Positions 47,769 through 55,759 of a stretch of 64,000 bases of DNA are shown here, in pieces; within the stretch, counting starts at the first letter, position 1; each line of letters opens with the position of its first letter. The notes below the pieces were generated by a model, which saw only the letters and a list, made by a program, of their open reading frames with translations, had not been told where the DNA came from and searched no databases. The translations under genes and the position numbers were made by a program. Source of the stretch: Streptomyces sp. RPT161 (GTDB lineage Bacteria; Actinomycetota; Actinomycetes; Streptomycetales; Streptomycetaceae); contig NZ_JAPZVN010000014.1 in assembly GCF_027533845.1 (NCBI RefSeq), positions 1 through 64,000 on the forward strand, given 5' to 3'.

Positions 47769-50117
47769 GTGAGCGCGCAGGACGCGCAGGACGTGGCCGA
47801 GGACGCGGGCCACATCGCGCAGGAGGCGGCCGGGCTCGCGGTCGTCGACCGCGAGCTGGCGGCTGAGCAGCGCCATCTCGACCGCGTCTACCGCCGCCTG
47901 GAAGAGAAGATCCACGAGGCGGAGTTCCTGGTGGACGACGCGGAGAAGCGCGGCCAGGTCGGTACCCCGGGCGCGCTGGCCGAACGCGACGCGCAGGTGT
48001 TCCAGGCGGGGATGCACCTCAACCGGCTCAACTCCGAGTTCGAGGACTTCCTCTTCGGCCGCATCGACCTGCTGCGCGGCAGGGACGGCAGGCGCGGCCC
48101 GGACGGCGCGTTCACCGCGACCGAGGTCGCCGAGGACGCGGTGCGCCCGGACAACACCGCCGACATCGCGGAGACCCTGCACATCGGCCGGATAGGGGTG
48201 CTAGACGCCGACTACTCGCCGCTGGTCATCGACTGGCGGGCGCCCGCCGCCGCGCCGTTCTACCGCTCCACCCCCAAGGACCCCGGCCGGGTGGTGCGCC
48301 GCCGGGTGATCCGCAGCAAGGGCCGCCGGGTGCTCGGCGTCGAGGACGACCTGATGCGCCCGGAGCTGGCCACCACGCTGGCGGGCGAGGAACTGGCCAT
48401 CGTCGGCGACGGCGCGCTGATGGCCTCCCTCGGCCGGGCCCGCAGCCACACGATGCGCGACATCGTGGCGAGCATCCAGGCCGAGCAGGACATGGTGATC
48501 CGCGCGCCCGCCCCGGGCGTCACCGAGGTCACCGGCGGTCCCGGTACCGGCAAGACCGCGGTGGCGCTGCACCGGGCCGCCTACCTGCTCTACCAGGACC
48601 GGCGCCGGTACTCCGGCGGCATCCTGGTGGTCAGCCCGACACCGCTGCTGGTCTCGTACACCGAGGGCGTGCTGCCCTCGCTCGGCGAGGAGGGCCAGGT
48701 CGCGATCCGCGCGGTCGGCTCGCTGGTCGAGGGCGCCGAGGCGACCACCTACGACAGCCCGGCGGTGGCCCGGATCAAGGGTTCGTCCCGCATGCTCCCG
48801 GTGCTGCGCAAGGCCGCCAGGGGCGCGCTGGACCTCGGCGGCGCGGCGCCCACCTCGCTGCGGGTGGTGGCGTTCGGCCGCAGGCTGGAGCTGGACGAGC
48901 GGGAGCTGGCCGACATCCGCCGCAGCGTACTCGCCGGTACCGCGCCGCTGAACCTGATGCGACCGCGCGCCCGCCGGCTGTTGCTGGACGCGCTGTGGGC
49001 GAAGTCCGGGCGCGGCACGCATCTGGCGGACCCGGAGCTGATCGCCGAGGCCCGCGAGGGGTTCGACGAGGACGTGGCGACCGAGGACGACTTCCTCGTG
49101 TTCCTCGAAGCCTGGTGGCCGGTGCTCACCCCGCGCCGGGTGCTGGCGGTCATGGCCGACGAGAAGCGGCTGGGCCGGTGGGCGCGCCGCACGCTGAACC
49201 CGCGTGAGGTCCGGCAGCTGGCCCGCTCGCTGGCCCGTGTGGACGAGCGGGGCCACGGGCCGCTGAGCGTGCACGACGTGGCGCTGCTGGACGAACTGCG
49301 GGTGCTGCTGGGCGCCGCGCCGCGCCCGGTCAGGCCGCGCGAGGTGGACCCGCTGGACGAGCTGACCGGTCTGGACGAGGTGACCACCTACGCCGACCGC
49401 ACCTACGCCGCCCGCCGCACCCGTGCCGAGCGGCTGGAGCAGGAGCGCACCGAGTACGCGCACGTCATCGTGGACGAGGCGCAGGACCTGACGCCGATGC
49501 AGTGGCGGATGGTCGCCCGCCGGGGCACCAGCGCCACCTGGACCGTGGTCGGCGACCCGGCGCAGAGCTCGTGGAGCGACCCGGACGAGGCGGCGCGCGC
49601 CCGTGACGAGGCGCTGGGTGCCCGGGTCCGCCGCCGCTTCACGCTGACCGTCAACTACCGCAACCCGGCGGAGATCGCGGAGCTGGCGGCGAAGGTGCTG
49701 CGGTTGGCGATGCCGGGCATGGAGTCGCCCACCGCGGTGCGCTCGACCGGGGTGGTGCCGCGATTCGCCCTCGCCGAGGGGGAGTTGGGGCAGACCGTAC
49801 GGGCCGAGGCTCGGCGGCTGCTGGCCGAGGTCGAGGGCACGGTCGGTGTGGTGGTGGCGATGGGCCGCCGGGCGGAGGCGCGGCAGTGGCTGGCCGGGCT
49901 CGGGGACCGCGTGGTGCCGCTGGGCAGTCTGGAGGCCAAGGGCCTGGAGTACGACGCCACGGTGGTGGTCTCGCCCGCCGAGATCGCCGACGAGTCCCCG
50001 GCCGGGCTGCGGGTGCTGTACGTGGCGCTGACCCGGGCGACCCAGCAGCTCACCGTGATCGCCGGGGAGCGGGACCAGCCCGACGAGGCCGGTGTGCCCG
50101 ATCTGCTGCGGGACTGA
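47769..50117 (+). CDS. HelD-type RNA polymerase-recycling ATPase (UvrD/Rep superfamily 1)
   Basis: The 782-aa protein opens with an acidic coiled-coil-like N-terminal arm (1-90, rich in Glu and Arg), as in HelD proteins that reach into RNA polymerase channels. It then has a superfamily-1 ATPase core with Walker A GGPGTGKTAV (K262), Walker B VIVDEAQDLTPMQW, GDPAQ, VNYRNPAEI and the C-terminal VALTRATQQL. HelD frees stalled or DNA-bound RNA polymerase, and HelR relatives in Streptomyces give rifamycin tolerance; which subtype this is cannot be decided here. GTG 47769 has AAGGGGG upstream. Confidence 0.88.
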   Translation: MSAQDAQDVAEDAGHIAQEAAGLAVVDRELAAEQRHLDRVYRRLEEKIHEAEFLVDDAEKRGQVGTPGALAERDAQVFQAGMHLNRLNSEFEDFLFGRIDLLRGRDGRRGPDGAFTATEVAEDAVRPDNTADIAETLHIGRIGVLDADYSPLVIDWRAPAAAPFYRSTPKDPGRVVRRRVIRSKGRRVLGVEDDLMRPELATTLAGEELAIVGDGALMASLGRARSHTMRDIVASIQAEQDMVIRAPAPGVTEVTGGPGTGKTAVALHRAAYLLYQDRRRYSGGILVVSPTPLLVSYTEGVLPSLGEEGQVAIRAVGSLVEGAEATTYDSPAVARIKGSSRMLPVLRKAARGALDLGGAAPTSLRVVAFGRRLELDERELADIRRSVLAGTAPLNLMRPRARRLLLDALWAKSGRGTHLADPELIAEAREGFDEDVATEDDFLVFLEAWWPVLTPRRVLAVMADEKRLGRWARRTLNPREVRQLARSLARVDERGHGPLSVHDVALLDELRVLLGAAPRPVRPREVDPLDELTGLDEVTTYADRTYAARRTRAERLEQERTEYAHVIVDEAQDLTPMQWRMVARRGTSATWTVVGDPAQSSWSDPDEAARARDEALGARVRRRFTLTVNYRNPAEIAELAAKVLRLAMPGMESPTAVRSTGVVPRFALAEGELGQTVRAEARRLLAEVEGTVGVVVAMGRRAEARQWLAGLGDRVVPLGSLEAKGLEYDATVVVSPAEIADESPAGLRVLYVALTRATQQLTVIAGERDQPDEAGVPDLLRD

Positions 50118-50127
50118 GCACGGTACG

Positions 50128-50163
50128 GCGAAGGGCGCCCCTCGATCGAGGGGCGCCCTTCGC
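50128..50163. terminator. 36-nt perfect palindrome after the HelD-type gene
   Basis: The sequence is self-complementary from 50128 to 50163 (GCGAAGGGCGCCCCTCGA and its complement), 11 nt after the stop. It gives an 16-18-bp stem with almost no loop and no T-run, as in many Streptomyces terminators. Confidence 0.75.
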
Positions 50164-50493
50164 GTCAAGCCTGTGACACCGACCCGCCATGCTCGCCTCG
50201 CGGCAAGAGGTCGCTCGTAGCGACAATGGTTGGGCCCGGGGGCTTGGATCGAGCCGGTGCCGTAACCAGACTAACAAACGTTGCGGGTTGGCCATTCCTG
50301 TTGCGGGAATTGGCCGTCGGAGGCGGCCCGGACGGCGTACGGCGGCCTTTGACCGCCCGCTGGTGTCTCGCATAGCGGAATTACTTTTCCGTGATGTGGG
50401 GCTGGTTACCGCCTACCCGTCAGTAGGTGCGACCATCGAGTGTCGCGTGCCCGACCCATGGACACGACACGGAAAATGCGGAGGAAAGTCGGC
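50164..50493 (+). promoter_or_regulatory. Upstream region of malic enzyme with direct repeats
   Basis: The repeats GTTGCGGG-TT-GGCC (50280-50293) and GTTGCGGG-AATT-GGCC (50300-50315) start 20 nt apart, two helical turns, which suits cooperative binding of a regulator. The second half of each also forms an inverted pair (GGCCATTCC with GGGAATTGGCC). The ribosome site GGAGGA precedes ATG 50494. No gene was found in this region. Confidence 0.4.
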
Positions 50494-51936
50494 ATGGCAA
50501 CGGCGCCGAGCGTCTCTTACTCGATCACGGTCCGTCTGGAGGTCCCCGCGAGCGGGACCGCGGTCAGTCAGCTCACCACCGCGGTGGAGTCGTCCGGCGG
50601 GTCCGTCACCGGCCTCGACGTCACCGCCTCCGGACACGAGAAACTCCGTATCGACGTGACCATCGCGGCCACCTCGACCGCGCACGCCGACCAGATAGTC
50701 GACAAGCTGCGCGGCATCGAGGGTCTGGCCATCGGCAAGGTCTCCGACCGTACCTTCCTGATGCACCTCGGCGGCAAGATCGAGATGGCGTCCAAGCACC
50801 CCATCCGCAACCGTGACGACCTGTCGATGGTCTACACCCCGGGCGTCGCCCGGGTCTGCATGGCGATCGCCAACAACCCTGACGACGCACGCCGGTTGAC
50901 CATCAAGCGCAACAGCGTCGCGGTCGTCACCGACGGCTCCGCGGTGCTCGGCCTGGGCAACATCGGCCCCAAGGCCGCGCTGCCGGTGATGGAGGGCAAG
51001 GCGGCCCTCTTCAAGCGCTTCGCGGGCATCGACGCCTGGCCGATCTGCCTGGACACCCAGGACACCGACGCCATCGTGGAGATCGTCAAGGCCATCGCCC
51101 CCGGCTTCGCGGGCATCAACCTGGAGGACATCTCCGCTCCCCGCTGCTTCGAGATCGAGGCACGGCTGCGTGAGGCGCTGGACATCCCGGTCTTCCACGA
51201 TGACCAGCACGGCACCGCGATCGTCGTGCTCGCCGCGCTGACCAACGCGCTGCGGGTGGTCGGCAAGAAGATCGAGGACATACGCGTCGTCATGTCCGGT
51301 GCGGGCGCGGCCGGCACCGCGATCCTCAAGCTGCTGCTCGCGGCGGGTGTCAAGCACGCCGTCGTGGCCGACATCCACGGCGTGGTGCACAGCGGCCGCA
51401 GCGACCTGGTGGACGCCGACCCCGAGTCGCCGCTGCGCTGGATCGCCGACAACACCAACCCGGAGAACGTGACCGGCACGCTCAGGGAGGCGGTGCGCGG
51501 CGCCGACGTGTTCATCGGCGTCTCCGCCCCCAACGTGCTGGACGGCGCGGACGTGGCCGCCATGGCCGACGGCGCGATCGTCTTCGCCCTGGCCAACCCC
51601 GACCCCGAGGTCGACCCGGCGGTGGCCCGGGAGACCGCCGCGGTGGTCGCCACCGGCCGCAGTGACTTCCCGAACCAGATCAACAACGTGCTGGTCTTCC
51701 CGGGCGTCTTCCGCGGCCTGCTGGACGCGCAGTCGCGTACTGTGAACACCGAGATGATGCTGGCCGCCGCCCGGGCCCTGGCGGAGGTCGTCGGCGACGA
51801 CCAGATCAACGCCAACTACATCATTCCGAGCGTCTTCAACGACAAGGTGGCCAGCGCCGTCGCGGAGGCGGTCCGCGAGGCCGCCAAGGCGCAGGGTGTG
51901 GCCGCCCCGCACTCGATGCCGAACGACGTCCGGTAG
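50494..51936 (+). CDS. Malic enzyme with N-terminal ACT domain
   Basis: The enzyme decarboxylates malate to pyruvate, producing reduced NAD(P). Residues about 8-80 form an ACT regulatory domain (SYSITVRLEV ... GLDVTASGHEKLRIDVTI), which is unusual for malic enzymes and suggests amino-acid or other small-ligand control. The catalytic part has SMVYTPGVARVC, NSVAVVTDGSAVLGLGNIG, the metal-site DDQHGTAIV, the dinucleotide fold MSGAGAAGTAI, and FALANPDPEV. Cofactor preference cannot be settled from sequence alone. ATG 50494 is chosen for GGAGGA 9 nt upstream. It is followed by hupA on the same strand. Confidence 0.92.
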   Translation: MATAPSVSYSITVRLEVPASGTAVSQLTTAVESSGGSVTGLDVTASGHEKLRIDVTIAATSTAHADQIVDKLRGIEGLAIGKVSDRTFLMHLGGKIEMASKHPIRNRDDLSMVYTPGVARVCMAIANNPDDARRLTIKRNSVAVVTDGSAVLGLGNIGPKAALPVMEGKAALFKRFAGIDAWPICLDTQDTDAIVEIVKAIAPGFAGINLEDISAPRCFEIEARLREALDIPVFHDDQHGTAIVVLAALTNALRVVGKKIEDIRVVMSGAGAAGTAILKLLLAAGVKHAVVADIHGVVHSGRSDLVDADPESPLRWIADNTNPENVTGTLREAVRGADVFIGVSAPNVLDGADVAAMADGAIVFALANPDPEVDPAVARETAAVVATGRSDFPNQINNVLVFPGVFRGLLDAQSRTVNTEMMLAAARALAEVVGDDQINANYIIPSVFNDKVASAVAEAVREAAKAQGVAAPHSMPNDVR

Positions 51937-52237
51937 GCGAGCCCGCGCGTCGCTGCCGGTCGCGGCTGTGCAGCCCCTAAAGTTGCCGCAGCCGCGGCCG
52001 GAGAATCCCTGCGCTGCGCTGTCAGCAGCGGACGGAGCGTCACCAAGCCACCACGGTGGCGCTTTTCGTGTGACTCTCGCGGGCGCCGGATTGGCTTTCC
52101 CGCCGCAGGTACGGGCAGGATGCGTACCCGGGCGAGAGGTTCTTGCGGCAGCCCCGGACCATTGGTGTCCGAGTGGCTTGGCAGCATCGGCTTCAAACTC
52201 ACGCCTTAATGGCAAGAAAAACACGGGAGTACGAATT
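51937..52237 (+). promoter_or_regulatory. Malic-enzyme terminator and hupA promoter region
   Basis: A short stem GCCACC-AC-GGTGGC followed by GCTTTT (about 52055-52075) looks like the terminator of the malic enzyme gene. The rest should carry the hupA promoter; the sequence becomes AT-rich just before the gene (ATGGCAAGAAAAACACGGGAG), and GGGAG (52225-52229) is the ribosome site. Confidence 0.45.
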
Positions 52238-52519
52238 ATGAACCGCAGTGAGCTGGTGGCCGCAGTGGCTGACCGCGCCGAGGTGACCCGCAAGGATGCC
52301 GACGCCGTGCTGGCCGCTTTCGCCGAGACCGTCGGCGAGGTCGTCGCCAAGGGCGACGAGAAGGTCACCATCCCTGGCTTCCTGACCTTCGAGCGCACCC
52401 ACCGTGCCGCTCGCACCGCGCGCAACCCGCAGACCGGCGACCCCATCGAGATCCCGGCCGGGTACACCGTCAAGGTCGCCGCGGGCTCCAAGCTCAAGGA
52501 AGCCGCGAAGGGCAAGTAA
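52238..52519 (+). CDS. hupA: HU-type nucleoid-associated protein
   Basis: HU binds and bends DNA without sequence preference and compacts the nucleoid. The 93-aa protein begins MNRSELVAAVADRAEVTRKDAD and has the beta-arm signature GFLTFERTHRAARTARNPQTG, including the RNPxTG tip that intercalates into the minor groove. It lacks the long Lys-rich tail of the second Streptomyces HU (HupS), so it corresponds to HupA, the growth-phase form; its position between malic enzyme and murA agrees. GGGAG lies 8 nt upstream. Confidence 0.95.
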   Translation: MNRSELVAAVADRAEVTRKDADAVLAAFAETVGEVVAKGDEKVTIPGFLTFERTHRAARTARNPQTGDPIEIPAGYTVKVAAGSKLKEAAKGK

Positions 52520-52536
52520 CACTCGCCCTCTACCTT

Positions 52537-52584
52537 GACGGGCTAAGCCCGTCCCCCAGGGCGGCCACCTCCGGGTGGCCGCCC
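52537..52584. terminator. Two hairpins between hupA and murA
   Basis: GACGGGC (52537-52543) pairs with GCCCGTC (52547-52553), and GGGCGGCCACC (52559-52569) pairs with GGTGGCCGCCC (52574-52584). They end hupA and probably also murA transcripts from the opposite strand. Confidence 0.75.
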
Positions 52585-52741
52585 TTACGCATGGGTGAGT
52601 CGTTGTCTCCCGCGGCGAGCCCCAGGCTCTGGGGGCGCCCTCAGCCCCGGGGCGCCCCGAAGGACTGCGGGTGCTTCCCCAGGCCGTCTACAGGGGAAGG
52701 CGCCCCGCCTGCGGGCGCGGCCCGCCGCGGGGCGGCGCAGG

Positions 52742-54076
52742 TCAGACCGTGACGGCCGTCGGGAGTTCGACGTGCGCGCCCAGGGCCCGGAGCTTGTCCA
52801 TGAAGTTCTCGTAGCCGCGGTTGATCAGGTCGATGCCGTGCACCCGCGACGTCCCCTCCGCCGCCAGCGCGGCGATGAGGTAGGAGAAGCCGCCCCGCAG
52901 ATCAGGAATGACCAGATCCGCACCCTGCAGCTTCGTCGGCCCGGACACCACCGCGGAGTGCAGGAAGTTGCGCTGTCCGAAGCGGCACGGCGTACCGCCC
53001 AGGCACTCCCGGTACAGCTGGATGTGCGCGCCCATCTGGTTCAGCGCCGAGGTGAAACCGAGGCGCGACTCGTACACCGTCTCGTGCACGATCGACAGCC
53101 CCGACGCCTGCGTCAGCGCCACCACCAGCGGCTGCTGCCAGTCGGTCTGGAAACCGGGGTGCACGTCCGTCTCCAGCGCGATGGCGTTCAGCGCGCCGCC
53201 GGGGTGCCAGAACCGGATGCCCTCGTCGTCGATCTCGAACGCGCCGCCGACCTTGCGGTAGACGTTGAGGAACGTCATCATCTCGCGCTGGCTGGCGCCG
53301 CGTACGTACACGTCGCCCTTGGTCGCCAGCGCCGCGCTGGCCCAGGACGCCGACTCCAGGCGGTCCGGCAGCGCCCGGTGGTTGTAGCCGCCGAGCGTGT
53401 CCACACCGGTGATCCGGATCGTCCGGTCGGTGTCCATGGAGATGATCGCGCCCATCTTCTGCAGTACGCAGATCAGGTCCTCGATCTCCGGCTCCACGGC
53501 CGCGTTCGACAGCTCGGTCACGCCCTCCGCGAGGACGGCCGTCAGCAGCACCTGCTCGGTCGCGCCGACCGACGGGTACGGCAGCTGGATCCTGGTGCCG
53601 CGCAGGCGGTGCGGCGCCTCCAGGTACAGGCCCTCGGGCCGCTTGTCGATGGTCGCGCCGAACTGCCGCAGCACCTCGAAGTGGAAGTCGATCGGCCGCC
53701 CGCCGATGTCGCAGCCGCCCAAGCCCGGGATGAAGGCGTGGCCCAGGCGGTGCAGCAGCGGCCCGCAGAACAGGATCGGGATGCGCGAGGAGCCCGCGTG
53801 CGCGTCGATGTCCGCGACGTTCGCGCTCTCCACGTGCGAGGGGTCGAGCACCAGCTCACCCGGCCCCTCGCCGGGGCCGACGGTGACGCCGTGCAGCTGC
53901 AGCAGCCCGCGCACCACCCTTACGTCTCGAATGTCCGGAACATTGCGCAGGCGGCTCGGCCCACTGCCGAGCAGGGCGGCCACCATGGCCTTGGGTACGA
54001 GGTTCTTCGCACCGCGCACACGGATCTCGCCCTCAAGCGGGGTGCCGCCGTGGACAAGCAGGATGTCGTCGGTCAT
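52742..54076 (-). CDS. murA: UDP-N-acetylglucosamine 1-carboxyvinyltransferase
   Basis: MurA makes the first committed peptidoglycan precursor, adding enolpyruvate from PEP to UDP-GlcNAc, in the cytosol. The 444-aa protein has K24-N25 in VRGAKN and the active-site loop IPGLGGCDIGGRP with C122, the residue fosfomycin alkylates. Keeping Cys rather than Asp predicts fosfomycin sensitivity of the enzyme. The end shows LVIPDLRGGFSYLIAALAA and the conserved INRGYENF. It is divergent from the YqgE gene. Confidence 0.94.
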   Translation of the reverse strand: MTDDILLVHGGTPLEGEIRVRGAKNLVPKAMVAALLGSGPSRLRNVPDIRDVRVVRGLLQLHGVTVGPGEGPGELVLDPSHVESANVADIDAHAGSSRIPILFCGPLLHRLGHAFIPGLGGCDIGGRPIDFHFEVLRQFGATIDKRPEGLYLEAPHRLRGTRIQLPYPSVGATEQVLLTAVLAEGVTELSNAAVEPEIEDLICVLQKMGAIISMDTDRTIRITGVDTLGGYNHRALPDRLESASWASAALATKGDVYVRGASQREMMTFLNVYRKVGGAFEIDDEGIRFWHPGGALNAIALETDVHPGFQTDWQQPLVVALTQASGLSIVHETVYESRLGFTSALNQMGAHIQLYRECLGGTPCRFGQRNFLHSAVVSGPTKLQGADLVIPDLRGGFSYLIAALAAEGTSRVHGIDLINRGYENFMDKLRALGAHVELPTAVTV

Positions 54077-54448
54077 GGGGCTCGCGTTCCTGGAGACGTG
54101 GCAGGACGGGGGAGAGGCGATACGCCTGACGTCCGCACGGGGTCCGTACGTACGTCGGTCCGCGCCCTACACGCAGCAACTCCCGACCGGTAGTCGGGGC
54201 GCGGCACCGGAAGAAATGGTAATGCGCTCAGCGACCGCCCCCGTCAAGCCGGTGCACGGCTCGGCCCCCTTGTCACGGAGGTGCAGCACATTGCTCACCA
54301 CGTTGTCACGCACCGCCGGGAGCACGAACCGGAATCGGCCACCCGGGCGCACCGCGACACCCGGCGGCGGGTACGCGGAGGTTTCCTGCGCCGAGTGATC
54401 CCGGTGAGAACTGCCCACACCGGGCCCGGATGCGGGATCATGTTGGTC
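54077..54448. other. Divergent region between murA and the YqgE gene
   Basis: This 372-nt stretch contains two copies of TTGTCACG about 34 nt apart (near 54269 and 54303), separated by GCACATTGCTCACC. They could be promoter or operator elements. No gene is supported. Confidence 0.3.
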
Positions 54449-55027
54449 ATGACGGAGGTGTCCTCGCTCACCGGTCGGCTCCTCGTGGCGACCCCGGCCC
54501 TGGCGGACCCGAACTTCGACCGGGCGGTGGTTCTCCTCCTCGACCACGACGAGGAGGGGACGCTCGGCGTCGTCCTCAACCGGCCGACCCCGGTGGGCGT
54601 CGGTGATGTGCTGGAGGCGTGGGCGCAGCTGGCGGGCGTCCCGCAGGTGGTGTTCCAGGGCGGCCCCGTCTCGCTGGACTCGGCGCTCGGCCTGGCGGTG
54701 GTGCCCGGCGAGGCGCGGGAGGACGGAGAGGGCGAGCCGCTGGGCTGGCGGCGGGTGCACGGCGCGATCGGCCTGGTCGACCTGGAGGCGCCGCCGGAGC
54801 TGCTCGCCGCCGAGCTGGGCTCGTTGCGGATCTTCGCCGGGTACTCCGGCTGGGGGCCCGGCCAGCTGGAGGACGAGCTGGTGGAGGGCGCGTGGTACGT
54901 GGTCGAGTCCGAGCCGGGAGACGTCTCCTCGCCCGACCCCGAGCGGTTGTGGCGCTCCGTGCTGCGCCGTCAACGCAACGAGTTGGCGATGGTGGCCACC
55001 TACCCGGACGATCCGTCGCTCAATTAG
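54449..55027 (+). CDS. YqgE/AlgH-family protein
   Basis: The 192-aa protein has the whole UPF0301/AlgH pattern: LTGRLLVATPALADPNFDRAV at the start, GTLGVVLNRPTPVGVGDVL, FQGGPVSLDSALGLAV and FAGYSGWGPGQLEDELVEG. The biochemical role of the family is not established. ATG 54449 is chosen since similarity starts at MTEVSSLTG; the frame remains open to 54281. The DUF3039 gene follows after 36 nt on the same strand. Confidence 0.9.
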   Translation: MTEVSSLTGRLLVATPALADPNFDRAVVLLLDHDEEGTLGVVLNRPTPVGVGDVLEAWAQLAGVPQVVFQGGPVSLDSALGLAVVPGEAREDGEGEPLGWRRVHGAIGLVDLEAPPELLAAELGSLRIFAGYSGWGPGQLEDELVEGAWYVVESEPGDVSSPDPERLWRSVLRRQRNELAMVATYPDDPSLN

Positions 55028-55063
55028 GCCGGTCGGCGGGTCGGTCAATTAGGCTAGTTCGAC

Positions 55064-55345
55064 ATGAGCACTCTTGAGCCCGAGCGCGGGGCGGGTACCG
55101 GAACCCTTGTCGAGCCGACGCCCCAGGTGTCGCACGGCGATGGCGACCACGAGCGCTTCGCCCACTACGTACAGAAGGACAAGATCATGGAGAGCGCGCT
55201 CTCCGGATCGCCGGTGGTCGCGCTCTGCGGCAAGGTCTGGGTTCCCGGACGCGACCCCAAGAAGTACCCGGTCTGCCCGATGTGCAAGGAGATCTTCGAG
55301 TCGATGGAGATCGGCGGCGGAGACAAGGACAAGGGCGGCAAGTAG
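55064..55345 (+). CDS. DUF3039-family protein
   Basis: The 93-aa protein contains HERFAHYVQKDKIMESALS, VVALCGKVWVPGRDPKKYPVC and PMCKEIFE, the signature of the actinobacterial DUF3039 family. The spaced cysteines (CGK, CPMC) suggest metal binding. Function is unknown. Confidence 0.88.
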   Translation: MSTLEPERGAGTGTLVEPTPQVSHGDGDHERFAHYVQKDKIMESALSGSPVVALCGKVWVPGRDPKKYPVCPMCKEIFESMEIGGGDKDKGGK

Positions 55346-55428
55346 CGGCCCCTACGGCCCCCAACTGACGCAGACGGCCGCCGTCCCGCCCGCCGGGCCG
55401 GCGGTCGCGTCCTGACCCGGCACCTGGC

Positions 55429-55626
55429 CTAGTCGACCGCCGCGTCCCGGAGCATGGACTGCGCGTAGCGCGCGGCCTCGGACAGCGCGCGGCACAACTC
55501 GCAGTGCAGCACGGGCGCCTGCTCGCCGGTGAGCCCGGTCATGGTGAGCCGTACTCCCGTGGCGAAGCAGCGGAAGCAGGTGTCGTTGCGGAGGCGGAAG
55601 AGGTCGATGCGGCGATCTTTTCGCAT
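55429..55626 (-). CDS. Small Cys-rich hypothetical protein
   Basis: The 65-aa protein reads MRKDRRIDLFRLRNDTCFRC and later HCELCRALSEAARYAQSML. Two CxxC pairs (CFRC, CELC) form a probable zinc knuckle, and a helix follows. ATG 55626 is the likely start, as the upstream 15 codons of the open frame are Arg/Gly-rich. Similar small genes next to DUF3039 genes occur in Streptomyces (recalled). It is not otherwise recognised. Confidence 0.65.
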   Translation of the reverse strand: MRKDRRIDLFRLRNDTCFRCFATGVRLTMTGLTGEQAPVLHCELCRALSEAARYAQSMLRDAAVD

Positions 55627-55759
55627 CGCACCGCCGCCGCGTGCCGCGTACCGCCCGCGCGGGTGACGCACGGGTGAACCACTGGACTTCGCGGCCAGGA
55701 GATGAGATGTCCCGTCGCCGACTTCAGCTCACCGCCGCGGTCGTCCAGACTGGTCGGTC

